From: Acanthosoma haemorrhoidale | Taxonomy: Eukaryota > Arthropoda > Insecta > Hemiptera > Acanthosomatidae | Reading direction: 5' to 3' | NCBI GenBank assembly: GCA_930367205.1 | Contig: OV884011.1 | Coordinates: forward strand, 140,985,937 to 141,049,936 | Length of the DNA stretch: 64,000 bases | Part shown: positions 1 to 13,250 of the stretch, piece by piece | Layout of the letters: the number at the start of each line of letters is the position of its first letter | Numbering within the stretch: the first letter of the stretch is position 1 | Made by a program: the position numbers and the translations under genes | Notes under the pieces: model-generated | What the model was told of the DNA's origin: nothing | The model's input: the letters and a program-made list of their open reading frames with translations, nothing else | Databases searched by the model: none

Positions 1-1332
1 TGGGTATTTTCCTTTAAGATTTATAAGATATTATTTTTGTTTTTGAGTTATGATGTCAAAATGAAAATTTAAAAAAAATGATAAAACTGGCATGTGGATT
101 AATTTTATGACACACAACCTACAAGCTTTAATTACATATATGAACATAAAATTAAGGTTATTAATTACAAACGTAGAAAAAATGAAAACTTTCAAGTTTG
201 TAAAGAAGAAGAAAGGAATTTTTTTTGTAAAAGCGGCTTTTTTTTAGATTCAAACCATATTGTACTGCACGCAAAATTAAAAGGCATTTTATAAGTTTAG
301 AATTGAGACCTTAGCCCCATTTGTCTTCTAAGAACTAAATTGTCATTGTTTTAAGATTGATATAGTCAGCCTCTGTTAATCTTTTACTTACTAAAAAACA
401 AGAATATCTGAAAAAATTATTTTTGTGAAAGAACGTAATAATGTAAAACAAAGAAATCCTTGACATTGAGGGTCAGGATGACGTGTTTGTTGGCTCGTGT
501 CTCGATGACGGATGATCTGAATAGTCCGTACTGTTTAGCTCAGACGTAATAATTGTAATAGAACCTAAGGAATCCAAAAAAAACAGGAGTAACGTGAGTA
601 TACTTGTCGAGAACTTCGTCAATGAGCTGGTACCCTTTCATAAAAAAGATCTACATCTATCTATCGTTTAATTTAATTTTTTTTATTTTAAGGTATGAAA
701 ACGGCTGTACAGTTTAATTTTGCGGAATGGGATATTAAAGCTGTTGTGTTCAATAGGCTGTCTGTGCATGTTAGGAAGAAATTAGACATAGTTCGAATAA
801 GGAAATTACAGTACATTATATAAGGTATCTTAATGTGACAAGAAAATATAACATCATATCTATCTCTACTTAATTATTGCGACTGCTCGGGTGCCATTTT
901 TGGCCAACCCTTGGTGATGGGGTACCACTGCTTTATTAATGTGTTTGAGTATTTGCTAAAGGGATATCAAAGCACATGAACAAGTTATGTATCACATCGT
1001 AACATGAGGCTTGCGAAAGCTTACAGAGATGTGTTTGAGACTAGGCCTTCGTGCTCGACTGGGATAGCTCAATTAATAGGACTTGCAGAGGGTGAGGATC
1101 TGGGCTTGAGTCCTGGCCATGTCACTTCCTTTTTTCCTGGGCTAATATTTTTTTACAAATTAAATAATATAGAACACAAAAAGAAACAGTACAGGTAATA
1201 CAGTACAGTATAACCAAATTTTAATTTTATTTAACAGAGTATTAATAATTAAAAAGAGACATTTACAAATGCATTTATATATTTAGGGTAGTTAAAGTTT
1301 CATTCTCATCAAAACATTCTTAAAACGTTTTC
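1..1332. other. AT-rich stretch, no gene seen
   Basis: The stretch is AT-rich with many stops in all frames. A short open frame near 1004-1198 has no recognisable domain and no good codon bias. I see no splice-linked exons, no tRNA and no terminal repeats before the solo LTR that begins at 1338. Confidence 0.6.
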
Positions 1333-1337
1333 ATGCA

Positions 1338-1958
1338 TGTAGCGACCGCTAACTACATAAGATAAATCACCCTATACTCTATTGCATATATATTGTAAGC
1401 AAAAGTAAAATAACATGAACTAAATGTATTATAAACAAATATAAATCATTGTGAATGTGTTAAGCAATAAAAGGTGGAAGCCAACTAAATCACACCAGCT
1501 GGCAGTCATAAACTTAGCAACCCTTTTGGGGGCCTCTCTACCTCCAGGGCTTGTCCCTGGGTCCGGTAAGCAGGCGGCGGTCACGTGCCTCACCATCGGT
1601 CACGTTCCTCGCCACAGGTGTGCGTGTGAACTATCACTGGATTAGACCCTTGCAGCCTCCCAGCAGGAAGTAGAGAGGGTACTTAAGGCAGGGCTCCTGG
1701 CCCTGTTAATTAGTCTCTTAGTCTCTCGTGGCCTTTACTCGTGACGCTTGCTTGGTTTCCGCTCGAACTCTGAAAACTTGACTAATTCTTTATGAAACCT
1801 CTGTACCTTCTATAGTGCATTGTCGAGGCACATACCTATCATAAATGGAGTCAGATAGTAACGCCGTCATGGAACGATTGTCCAGGTTATAAACTCGAAC
1901 AATCCACACTTGTCACCTGGGCTAGGGTGATCAGGCACCCCTTAGTGACGACCCGACA
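1338..1958 (+). mobile_element. Solo LTR, family 1 (copy 1)
   Basis: This 621-bp unit begins TGTAGCGACC and ends CCCGACA, so it has the TG...CA ends of an LTR. A perfect 5-bp target duplication, ATGCA, flanks it at 1333-1337 and 1959-1963. A second copy of nearly the same length lies at 46670-47295 with a different 5-bp duplication, and an inverted partial copy lies at 2286-2440. There is no internal retroelement sequence on either side, so it is a solo LTR left by recombination. The TG...CA ends and 5-bp duplication fit BEL/Pao, Copia or some Gypsy elements. The superfamily cannot be fixed without an internal region. No function is expected beyond possible promoter or polyadenylation signals. 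Confidence 0.9.
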
Positions 1959-1963
1959 ATGCA

Positions 1964-2285
1964 ACTTCAAGACAATTTAGAACAAGATATATAAAAAAAA
2001 ATGACATTAAAATTTTACGTGTTTGAAAGTAATAAATAAATATAATAAAAGTAATACAAGAATATAATTGAATGAGATGTAATTTACTAAATAAAAATTC
2101 TGGAAAACAATGAAAAGATGAACGAGCTATTTACCTCTTCAACTCGAAGAAAGCCAAATTTATGGGTGTTGGGGATGCGCTGTCGATGAATTATGTGATA
2201 GTTGGTCTACTGCGCATCATCCCCACCCTACTATGCCAAGCTAAGACATGTAGTTTAACGTCATCTGTAAGTGAAGAATATACAT
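1964..2285. other. Spacer between two LTR copies
   Basis: No gene is seen. It holds a short imperfect inverted repeat: GGGGATGCGC at 2171-2180 against GCGCATCATCCCC at 2212-2224, around a 31-base loop. Confidence 0.5.
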
Positions 2286-2440
2286 TGTCGGGTCTTCACG
2301 AGGGGGGTGCCTGGTTACCCTAGCCCTGGTGGCAAGTGAGGGTTGTTTGAGTTTATAACCTGGACAATCGTTTCATGACGGCGTTACTATCTGACTCCAT
2401 TTTTTGATAGGTATGTGCCACGACAATGCACTATTTTCAG
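2286..2440 (-). mobile_element. Inverted partial LTR, family 1
   Basis: Starting TGTCGGG, this is the reverse complement of the last ~155 bases of the solo LTR at 1338-1958, with scattered substitutions and small indels. Similarity stops near 2440, where a GGTA-rich run (four tandem units near 2457-2472) begins. It is a truncated copy in the opposite orientation only 330 bases from the full LTR. Confidence 0.85.
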
Positions 2441-2607
2441 GGGAAGAGGTATAGGGTAGGTAGGTAGGTAGTTTGTGTGGTCTTGGAATGACCACAAATT
2501 CATACTCGGTATATGAGGGTAGGCGAAATCCGTCCGGATCCCAAAGGCAAGTGTGTATGCATTGTGCAAGGTATTGGATTACCAATTTTGATAGTGGTTT
2601 ACAATCG

Positions 2608-2985
2608 ATTGTCGCGATTCTAACGACTTAGCACAATAAATTACTCGATTAACCATCGAAAATCAAAACACCATTTCAAAAACCTCAATTTCTGACTGCA
2701 AACAATTTTTATTGTTCGCTGCTCCACATTGAGATATAACCTTAATTTTTTCCAGAATATTCCAGTACCTGTTATAGTGTTATATATAATATTGTTATAT
2801 AATATATATAAAGTGTATACATGTATGCCTAATAATGTTATACTTAGGTACATCCATAAAAATGATGGCAAAATAAAAAGGGAAAAGCATATTTATTATT
2901 AAAAATACAGTAAAAAGTACTTCACTAGAAAATTCTAAACAGTAGTGTGAAATAATAAAATGAAAAAATAAATAAAACATGCACA
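2608..2985 (+). repeat. Dispersed repeat, copy 1
   Basis: This stretch matches 4987-5310 in the same orientation. Shared blocks include a start resembling GTCGCGATTC, a middle ATTACTCGATTAACC-like block, and an end with AAAATTCTAAACAG followed by a TGTGAAAT block. The copies are clearly diverged. It encodes nothing recognisable and is probably an old, unclassified interspersed repeat. Confidence 0.6.
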
Positions 2986-4986
2986 GAACCTAAAAGTAAA
3001 AAAGTAGTAATATCAATAAGGATTCAAAATTATCCAACTCCAACAAACAAAATTTACTTTTAAAAAAAATTTCACTTAAGTTGTCTGTCACTACTACTTC
3101 GTCAAAAGAAATATAATAATATTCATTCCAAATTGACTTCGGCGATATTTAGTAAGCTTTAATGTTATGTTTCTGGTTGCTGAAACTGTGGATTTCAAAT
3201 CCCCTTCTGAGAAAAAATGGCTCTTGACCGTAATGTAGCTATCCCCTGAAATCGAGGTCCACCTTTCGGGCGTATGAATGAACGTAATTGGTCAAATTCA
3301 AATGTTTTTAAAATCGATTTGATTTGAAAAGAAAATATATATCGTTTCTCTGTTTGGAAATAAATATCGTTCCCACAAACCCTTTTTTTTATATCACCTT
3401 GAAAGGCTGAAGGTCAGTGGTGATTAATTCTTGTCCAATTCGGTTATCCTTTCCGTTCCGCGAGCATACGTTTCTGATTACTTGTTCTTGTTTAGTCATT
3501 TTCCAACGAACTGTGAAACTGAATTGGTTGGAGAGGGATTTGGTGTTGGGTGAGAGGAGCCTCTTAAACAGTGCGCGTGTGAAACATCGTTTGTCTGAAA
3601 AATAATCGAGAGACAATTGGTTGTATTCAACAATAGATCAAGCTATTGTTATAAACGATAATCGATCATCCCTATGCCTATAGTTACCTTTTGTCTAGTA
3701 TTTTGCATTGCCCCCAACGATATTTTTACCGGCTACAATAATGTGTAAAAAGTGTTACTTTGAATTGTATTTGTAAAAATACAAATCTATTTTCTTTATT
3801 AAATATTGTTAAAAAACATAACTTTTGATATAAAATTAGACTTTAATTTAAGAATTTCTCTTGTCTAATCTTTGACAAACGCGTATTTTTTTTATTTGAG
3901 TATGTAGAAGTTTATTTATCAGGTAGGTTCATACATACATGACCAAATGTGTCAACATATTAATAGATGACTTTCTCAGGTTTGTTGTTGTAAACTTATC
4001 ATTGTTTTTCCAATCTCTTTTTTAATTAATTACATCTCATTGCATTCTATTTTCTAGTATTATGTTTGCTGTGTAATAAGAAAGACATAGATTCTTCCAC
4101 TTATTAATTTTATAATTAATATAAAGAATTTCAGTCTATGTTCTTATAATATTTTTTAAAAATTATATTAGTTTATTTTCTTAGTATTTAGAAATTTTAG
4201 ACTTACATTTGTGTAATTACGTCATGTCACGTTTATCACTTTCTTCTACGGTTACCTTTATCATGTCGTTGGAGGTCACCATAAAGCTCCAGCTTCGTAA
4301 ATTTTAAATGTATTTTTATGTTTCATTCGCTCTCGGATAGTGCTCATCCCCCTTTTTTATATATAATATTCATTTGTCCTTTTTATTTCATATATCATAT
4401 GTGGGTTAAATACTCCACAATGTTACTTTTAAATCTATTTCTCATAATATGTTACATTTAAGCACATAAAATTCTTACATACATTGTTCTGCAATGTAAT
4501 TTTTTATATACCTTGTTATAGATTGTAGTCCTGATAACGCTTGGTGTGCCTATAACGTTGACGGTAGATGATTTATTGCCAATTAAAAGAATGTTTTGAA
4601 GAGACTCATGCTTGAACTACCCAAATTATAAAGATAAATTTTAATGTTACGAAGTGGTTAGAGATACGTTTCTGGCACATATTTCAATGTTTAAATAAAT
4701 TAAAAGCGTTGCTTTTTCCCTTTCTTCTCAGGTGGGTTCGAATATTGATTGATAGCTTTAGGGGAGACCTTTATTTACGGAGTCCGGCTTCAGCATATTG
4801 TGACGAAGAATGACCGTTAAGCGTCAATTGTTATTCTTAATAACATTTCAAAATTTATTAGGCCAATTAATCATTACTCATAGATTTATGACCTTGAATT
4901 AATTATCCTCAATGAAGCTGAGGCTTTCGCCAAACTGCCCATGGCCATATTAGGAATGGCCGAAGGTCGTTAGTGCCTCAAATTCA
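2986..4986. other. Unassigned AT-rich DNA
   Basis: No supported gene. A less AT-rich patch at about 3230-3620 contains overlapping short open frames on both strands but no domain I recognise, and no splice partner was found. Confidence 0.5.
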
Positions 4987-5310
4987 GTTGTCCCGATTCC
5001 GTCGACTTCATACCATAAATTATTCGATTAACAATCAAACATTTTGGAGACAGCCAAAAACCATTGCAAAAGTCAACATATTGCTGCTCACATTCAGATA
5101 AAACAAAAACACTTGTTTTTTTCCCTATTACGTTGTTTTTTTACCAGTTTTATAAATTTATGCATATACCTATTATTATAAACGGTGATCTAAAAACGTA
5201 AAAGCATGTTGGTTACCTTATATACATTATACAAAATAATAAAAATTAGATCCATGGAAAATTCTAAACAGTGGTGTGAAATCATCGAAAAAAATAAATA
5301 ATGAATACAA
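4987..5310 (+). repeat. Dispersed repeat, copy 2
   Basis: Diverged second copy of the repeat at 2608-2985, in the same orientation and about 2.4 kb away. The best-kept part is the 3' block around GAAAATTCTAAACAGTGGTG. No coding content was seen. Confidence 0.6.
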
Positions 5311-7104
5311 AGTAATAAAACATCGTTTTCTCTCATAAAAATGTTTAAAAAAGGTAAAAGAGCGTTTTTTTCTGGTTTATTGAATTTAGAATGATATGTT
5401 TGTAATTCATTACCAAATGACTAGGGTAGTATACGGTATATAATTTATTAATTTAAATTAGCAAATTTTTTTATAAATTACAAAATCTTTCTTTTTCACT
5501 TTCGCTACTCTATATTGAATTTTAAACGAACACTTAAATGAAAACACGATAGCCTAAGAAAAATATATTTTAGGTGTACATAAAAAAGTTTTGAATCGTA
5601 CAATATTTCGGTTTAATTAAAAAAAAAAATCATAGTCAAAGTGAAGGCTAATATAAAGAAAAAATATTATTATAATTAATGGTTGACGTACTGATACCGA
5701 TATTTTAATAATAATTAGTAGCCAAAGAAAAAGGGCCGGGAGTTGAAATCAAAACCTCCCCAATTTTTTTTGGATAATATTGATTAAAGTAAAGAAGCCA
5801 ATTCCAACGAAAGATTACTGTGATTATAAATCATTGGTCCGCCGGGGAGGGGGGGAGGAGAGGTCCTGTTGAAAGGTGAGCAGTTGTGATCATCGATTAA
5901 AAATAAAATAATCGATAGCGTACACATAACATAGTAGCACATGTACTAAAAATGCATTGATATTGACCAAGGAGTATAGTAAATTATCTGCAGAAGTCGA
6001 TTGAATGTGAAAGGAGAATAATATCCGACAATAATCGATTTATTTTACTTGTATAATTACAAGCGACATTTAAATGAAATTTTATACTTATATTGCGTAT
6101 TATAATGCATATCATAGTAGCAGATTTACAGAAAATTGCATCGGTATGTAATAAGCAGTTTTAATGATATCATTTAGCAAATGAAAGGGAAAACCGAAAC
6201 CTACATCATTCGATTGCTTTTATTTCACTAATATTCACTATAAGGGATATTTAAACGGATTGCGCCAAACGACAACCGGTTACTCCTAGTGTAGCCCAGT
6301 CATCCCGCCATAATAAATAGGTGTGTGCTCTAAACAGGAAGAATTCCCCTTTTATAAATTACAAGGCACCTGAATGTATTCTTGTCCATCGTTAGCTTAA
6401 TGCTCCGTCAGAATTATGTAAGGGTGCTTTGAGCCGACGAGAAGAGCTATCGCTCCATCCCCTCGCCGTGGTCCCAGAGGCCATTGTGTCAACAGTTGAG
6501 CAATTTCTCGCCCCGGTACAAATGCACTGTGCCTATTGTGCCAGTCAGTGGTGATTGTTACAATCTACATACAGGCCCATTAGCCTAAGTCGTCAGATTA
6601 TTGTCCATTCCAAGTGTGTGTAGAAAGTAGTCGTGTTACGGAAGTTGTAAACCCAACAGTTATTAACTACTAAAGACTCTCCTCTCGTCTTTGCCTTTCA
6701 GTAAGCTATTCGGTAGCTGTGAATCGTTATAAGATCATTATCTGAATTTCAATTGTTGCCTTTAACCCATGTTAAGTAAATTTTAACTCCGTTATCGCAT
6801 ATTTCATTGTCTGTCTGATGAGATCGGGTCAACTGATTTAAATTCGTAATTTTCGTTAATATAGTCTGGTTATCAGTATACTCGTATATGGAAATGGAAG
6901 AGCAATGTAGGTCAGTCGATATTATATGTTTTAGATTTCTTTAGTTTGGCTTGGTTATTAATACACCTAGGTCCTTGTGTGTATGTGTGCACTTTTTCAT
7001 ATATGATAAAGATACAGCCCACCTTTTCTGCAGTTTTAATGTATTCAAAAACAAAAATAGAAGGTAAATAATACTGATTAGTTATTTTTAAGTTATTCTC
7101 TAGA
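5311..7104. other. Unassigned DNA
   Basis: No supported gene. The patch at 6390-6720 is noticeably less AT-rich than its surroundings and could be an untranslated exon or an old repeat, but it carries no long open frame. Confidence 0.5.
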
Positions 7105-7478
7105 AATGACCCCTCCTAACCCTCCTCGGAGACTTAAGTGACAGTGATCTCGTGACCTGCTATAAATACGCCACAGTAGGACTCCTGTCAATGGCCAGTT
7201 TCGCCAATCATGTCTTGTAGCTTTCGCGCTCTTGGTCAGCCTCCACTGGCTCGTATCCAGGAACGTGGCTGGTGGAGGAGAGTAGGGTGCTTCCCAAGAC
7301 TCCGCTCCCTCTTTCGCATGCGAGGAGGATCCACAACCGTGTGGATTTGGAAGGTCTCTGGGCTGTTTGTAAATACTGTATACTGTGAATGAAAATTGTA
7401 AATATTGTATGAATGAGAACATTTATCACAATTACTTATTACCCAATTAGGCAGAATATAATTTTATCACAATAAAGA
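7105..7478 (+). mobile_element. Jockey-like LINE, 3' end only
   Basis: This is a 5'-truncated copy holding only the 3' untranslated region of the Jockey-like family that recurs through the window. It can be followed against the 3' ends at 30560-30937 and, inverted, 43759-44150. Shared landmarks are GACCTGCTATAAATACG, CGCGCTCTTGGTCAGCC, GTTTGTAAATACTGTAT and the terminal block ACTTATTACCCAATTAG ending in AATAAAG without a poly(A) tract. No coding sequence remains. The short frames on both strands here are incidental. Confidence 0.88.
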
Positions 7479-10400
7479 AGTATCTAGTAAACAAAAGAAA
7501 AAAAGAAATAACTTTATGATAAATACTGGTCCACCTAACTGATTATATTACTATATAATCATTATATAGTATATAATCATTATATCATACAATATAATCT
7601 GATTATATTGCTATATACCAGTGTTATAGCATGTAGGTATGGTAATTATGGATCTCGACCAAAAATTAGATTCAGTATCACTAGAGGGGGTTATCCATTA
7701 ATTAATAACTTTCCATTTCCAAGACTATCTCATCATAGATAATTCATTCCTACCTTAAAAATCGCTGCTTCTATTTCACCATAAACAGTAATAAGATGTT
7801 AAAAATTCATAGGTTTGTCTGCTACAAGGATCGGTCATCGAACCTCAGCTCTGAATCTTTACGAAGGACTTAGTGAGAAAACAAAATGTCGTAATATCAA
7901 TGCTCGCGGACGACACAGCGCTATATTGTCAAGCTTATCGCATAGAAAATGTAAATAATAGACTCGAAACAGCTTTAAATAAAACTAATAAAGGCCTGCA
8001 CCGTTGAAAAATCACATTTAACAATTCAATAAGAAAATCTATAATATTTACGAAATGACGCCCAGAGATCACCAAGCACCAGATGAAGTTCAATTCTCTC
8101 TCTCTCGCCTTATATGCTTTAGCCTAGAGCCTAGAGCCAGTATATGCTTTAGCCTATAAAAAATAAATTTTAACTCGAGTAAGCGTCCAATGTCGTCTTC
8201 CTACAAGTCAGCATTTTTATTTTACAAGCACATTTAGCAACTATACTGTCATAATCAAGTGCTCGAAATGTTGCTTATAATCGCCATGTCACACTTACTA
8301 ATAACTATTAACTGGAACCAACAATGTCTGCTGATTGACAACATTCAGCAATTAAACCATACAATTGTAACTCTGTTATAATAATAAGGAATAAAAAAAA
8401 AGCTTAATTACGTTTATGTGTTTTAGTTTTGTCACGAAATTGTTTTCCAACTCAATTTTGAAATGAAAGTAAAAAAAAACATTTTCAGGTCAGGAAATAA
8501 CTGACAAAAAATAGTCTTTAACTCAATTTAGGTAAGCCAATAAAAATAAAAGTAAAAGATCAATTTTTTTTAATTAAAAGCATATAATTATTATTCCGCT
8601 TGCGGCATGAAATTTTTATTGCCCTACTCCCGGACTTAGAACCCAGAACTATATAATGGAGCTAATGTGCTCACTATATGACCTATATGCCTGAATTTTG
8701 TCTTATTAATAATTATTCATTTATTGAGAGGATCTCAGAGAAAACAAGGCCTATCCAGCAAGCAAACAAGATTGTAAGCAAATGTTTACTCATGCTTCGA
8801 ACGGTCTCGTGTTATCGTGGATGGCAGAACAATATTTGAATGTGTTGAAATGCTCCCACCATCCTCAACACTATCGGACCTGAGGTAGAAGGTCAATGTG
8901 ATATGTTCTATAACAGTAGCTCAACCCGGCAGCTACTAAAGCATAAAGAGGAACACATAAATGGTTTTTTCAGATGGAAAAAAAAAATAAATAAATAAAA
9001 AAATACTGGCAAAAATACGCAGTACGTACCAAATGTGCTAGTCCGGAACGATTACTTTGTCATATGAACTCTCTGTGTTTATGATTTTTTATTATTTTAT
9101 AACAAATCAAATCTTTTTGTGATAGAATTACAATTTGCCTTAATGATATTAAACATATTACATATTACGGTGGGTGGAGGCTGACTTTGCTTACTTTAGT
9201 TAATATCACCTAGAGCTAGTTTCCCTGTGTATACCCCATTATATGAAAATATAAAATATTGTAACAAATCGTCTTGTCAATTTCCGGTGCATAGAACCCC
9301 CTAACATTAATGAGGAGTAAGCCCGTCACCATGCTTTAGGTATGGTCAAGGGTCTAGAATTGTTTCCAGTTCACGAATTTCATACAAGCAAAGTAGTAAT
9401 AAGTTTCAAAATAATAAATTAATTTTTGACACTAAAGCAATGTTAAAAAATCATCTTTAATTCCATTTAACATAATACCTGATCTTGCCGAAAGAGGAAA
9501 AAAGGTGGGACTGCCCTACCAGGACCACTTCTATGACATAAAACTCTCGGTACGCCTTGGTATTAGCACCAAGCACCTTAAAATAATGAAGTGGTTTAAT
9601 TATATACGCACTTACACGTAGAATGTTTCAAGCCTCATACCAATATAAGAAAAATAATAAAATAAAACGTTATAAATTGTTCTGGTGTTTTTTTTTTTTT
9701 TTTCTACTGATGGGTAAAAGAATTAGTTTGAGAGCGACTAATGTTGATTAAATAGGGAAACTTACTACTCCTTACTACTCTGAGAAAGAGAGCAGTAACG
9801 ATTTCATGAAATTTATTATTGGACATCGTTTTGACGTACTATGCATGTCTGCATCTCGTTCAGATAACAAGAAAATAACAAAGGCAATAGACACGATTGG
9901 CAATGCTTAGTAACAAAAGTTAGGTTTGTACCCAGTCCATTATATATGTATTCTTTTGAAAACCAACAAAATATGGTAGAAATAAGCGTGGGCGGGATAT
10001 CTAATAAACTGATATTAAGACGTAACCATTGATAGGTTAGAATTACAAAGACAACAATAAAAAATTTAAAACAGGTATATATTACAAAATATAAGCTGGA
10101 ATTTAAATAAAGTTTGTTAGTTCGTTATAAAATATGTATACAAAATAAAGTAGTCAATATATCCAAACGGGAAATCGATACATATGTAAAAAAAAAGACT
10201 TTGTTAGACTTGATGGTAAAAAAAGTAATTGACAAAATGATATATTGTGGTAATATAAGATTCTTTAAATATAATTTTCTATATTATTTTATTACATTTA
10301 TAATTTTACATATTATTTTCTCTATTCGAAATTCGAACTCCCATTCCTCCTAACAGAATTGTTAAAGAAACAAACCACTCCTGTAGGTAGACTTTTATCA

Positions 10401-12110
10401 GAAATACTACACTTTTACAGAATTTTAGAACACTTTGTCGTTTTGTCAATTACAAAACTCGCAAACGACAAATTTTCAACACATACTCACAAATATTACG
10501 ACTAATAAAGTAGTACTGTTGCTATACAGTAGAGTTTTTTTTCAGCATGACACATCTGACACGTTATCCACCATTAAATTTGATGAACAACTCTCTTTCA
10601 TCAACAGTGGTAAGCCGATCTTCCAACAAACTGCGCTGAAACTATTTCATCTAGATAGCACACTTCTTTGGAACATTTTTCAGTTTTATGTAGGAGTTTG
10701 GCTTTTTCGCAAGTTAATGGAATGTATACGAGGCGCTTGATCATAAAATGGGCGATTATAGAAAAAAACCCATCATAAATGTTAAACGACTGGAGTAATT
10801 ATATTTTCCTTATTTTGCTAAGACTCATTTTCAATCACGAGGATAACCAAACTCCTATGCATATCCAAGTCTAAAAAAAAACGAACATCCGGGAGCCGAA
10901 CACAGGTCCAGGTGCCCATAGTCAGAGGTACTAACCACTTGGCAACAAAGCAGCATCTCTATTAGCGCCTTTTGAAAAAAAACAGGTCAGTAGTGAGACC
11001 CGTCGTTTACATAACGTGTAAACTTGAATCGGCTACCATCACTTTCACTCTCTTTATTCTATTTAAAGAGGTGTGCATTCTATTTCTATAAATTATAAAA
11101 AATGTATCATTTCTTATAAAATAAAAAAACGAAATTTCCTATACACCTAGGAGTATCCGTGCCCCCCTATAATTGTTTCCTGACAGTGAGGGCGTTTCAT
11201 CCTCAGCTGGTAGAAAGGACAGCATACATGACTACTCGATAATTTTTCTCACAAATAACTTTGTAAAGACAATAATATATTTAATATAATGAAACAAAAA
11301 TAAGTTCATGACATTTAAAAATATTCCTTTGCAATTGGGCTTGTGGCTGTTCAAGTGGAACATTGAAAAGCAAACGCAAACATTGTTTTAAAAATATTTA
11401 TGTGATTGTCAGATGGGAAGATTAGGTCAATCCTTCACTGCAGAGCGCTCGTCCTTGATGATTGAAAAAACAAAATTTTTCGTTAGTAGTAGACCACATC
11501 AAAAACAACGGGTCTTCTCTGCGTATATGAAAAAAAATAGATACAATGATAAGGTCATTTTCGATCGAAATAGATAGTGTAAAAAGACTGCAATAGAATT
11601 TGCGTCAATGATAATTGTTCAATTTACAAACATTCATGATAAATATATTTTTAAAACTGCGTACCCGGAAATCGTGTGGATTAGTCGCAGTTAGAAAATA
11701 TTTAAGATTTAATGTATTGTTTTCTCCCATAGTTCATAATGGTAACGCAAACAGAATTTCATAAATATTAATTAGTCTACGTTTAGAGCCTATTTTAATG
11801 GATTTTTTTCATTAAGGATTTAGTTATTAAAAAATTTTAATGGTGAGTGACCAACACAAATGAAGCCTTTTTTTATCAATAATACTCATAACTTTTTCAC
11901 AATCATTAAATTTTGAAGTCTAGGCCGCTTAGGGGGGAATAAAACTAGTATAAATAACTGAAAGATTATGTATGAGTTCTCCAATACGTCCTGAGATACT
12001 ATTTCGCAGGATCTGTGGGGAGTGACTGCTGGCAGTTGAGCAGTAGGAGACCAAATCGATGACGTCACAACCGGGGACGCGGCCAGTTCACTCAAAGCCG
12101 TAATTAACTG
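7479..12110. other. Unassigned AT-rich DNA
   Basis: No supported gene. It contains a cluster of AT dyads at about 7545-7615, a small duplicated block ending GCTTTAGCCTA at 8110-8160 and a T-run at 9687-9703. Open frames at 10114-10353 and 10435-10740 have no domain that I recognise and sit in AT-rich sequence. I do not call them genes. Confidence 0.5.
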
Positions 12111-12111
12111 C

Positions 12112-12245
12112 TAGCTGTCACTGCCAACCGCTACCGCGGGCAGTTCCAGTGAAATAGTACCTTTAGACACCCAGAAGCTTCCACCAACACATCCTAGGAC
12201 CTGATGCAGACATATTGTACATAGGAAGTCGAAACGTCTATTAAT
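12112..12245 (+). repeat. Possible Penelope-type repeat end with hammerhead-like core
   Basis: In this GC-richer stretch CTGATGC at 12201-12207 is followed by a possible helix II (GAC 12209-12211 with GTC 12228-12230), then GAAAC at 12231-12235 and GTC at 12236-12238. This is the order of the hammerhead ribozyme core (CTGATGA, helix II, GAAA, cleavage triplet) found in terminal repeats of Penelope-like elements. Box I has C in place of the last A, and helix II is weak. A functional ribozyme is unlikely. No Penelope reverse transcriptase was seen nearby. Confidence 0.3.
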
Positions 12246-13036
12246 AAATATAATGAAGATCTAACACATCTCTTTCATCAACCTAAGCCGACATCCTAAA
12301 AAAATCATCCACTCAGTTCAATGAATTCCTAAGATTATAGATAGCGTTTTCGGATACCAAATCATATGGAATACATAAATAGGAATGATGAATCCAACCT
12401 TAGATGAATGTGCAACTTCAACTGCTCCGGTCGAACAGACATTCACAACTTCCTACAGTCTGACAGACCATTATAGTTTGTATTGTGCACCACACAACAT
12501 AATCCACAAATGATTTATATAACATAATTACGCAAATGACGTAACATCAAAGAACTGTTTATAATGTCAGAACCGTTGCTCACACAGACTTCCCTGGCCT
12601 GGTTTTGGAAAGTTCGTCTTGTGTAGGTCCTGGCAACTGTTATATAAATCCAAATTGGGGTCAGTACTAGCGTGGAGTAGGTCTGACCTGAACTCTTCCT
12701 ATTTCCAAACCAAAGGATTTGGGGCGCATCATTTCATTGTGCTTCATCTCCGCCTCAAATCTGCACTGACGAGGACCTTAAACTGTGCAACTGAAGTTAT
12801 TACTGAAGGTCTAATTAACAGTTGAAATAAAAATTAAAACCCATTTGATAATTGGTTGATTACAGCACAGCTATGATCTAATTGAAAAAAATGAACTTAT
12901 ACCATCCTAGTTAATATTTATTTGATTTATCATAAAATAGCTTGCGTTCCTTTGGACAATTTGAATTAACCACGTTTTAAGGATGTTTTATCAACAATAG
13001 TTTCTGCAACTCTTGTCACAAAGATGAGTTTTATTG
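12246..13036. other. Unassigned DNA
   Basis: No supported gene. A 68-codon open frame at 12619-12825 shows no domain and no splice partner. The phrase TTTCATCAACCTAAGCCGA near 12270 recurs at about 22528, suggesting an unclassified interspersed repeat. Confidence 0.45.
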
Positions 13037-13250
13037 TGTCACCGGATACATGCCAGTGGAGGCTGACCAAGAGCGCGAGAGCCACAGACGCTCAGGACAT
13101 GATTGGAGTAACTGGCCATTGCCAGTACCCCCGCTGTCATGCGTTTATAGCAGGTCACGAGGCCACTGCCGTTTTAGTCTCCGAGGAGGATTATAGGGAT
13201 GAGTGGCGCAGTGCAATGACTGTGCTACAGGATTAGGGTGGTTGGAAAGG
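13037..13250 (-). mobile_element. Jockey-like LINE fragment (3' UTR)
   Basis: This matches the 3' untranslated part of the Jockey-like family in reverse orientation; compare 43980-44190. Landmarks are GGAGGCTGACCAAGAGCGCG, GTTTATAGCAGGTCACGAGG and GGATTAGGGTGGTTGGAAAGG. Both ends stop inside the element, so it lacks the terminal AATAAAG end and all coding sequence. The 70-codon plus-strand frame here is antisense to the element and is not a gene. Confidence 0.85.

Noticed and set aside
10114..10740. Two open frames (79 and 101 codons) that could be small genes
   Set aside because: No domain, no signal peptide and no splice partners; amino-acid composition follows the AT-rich background.
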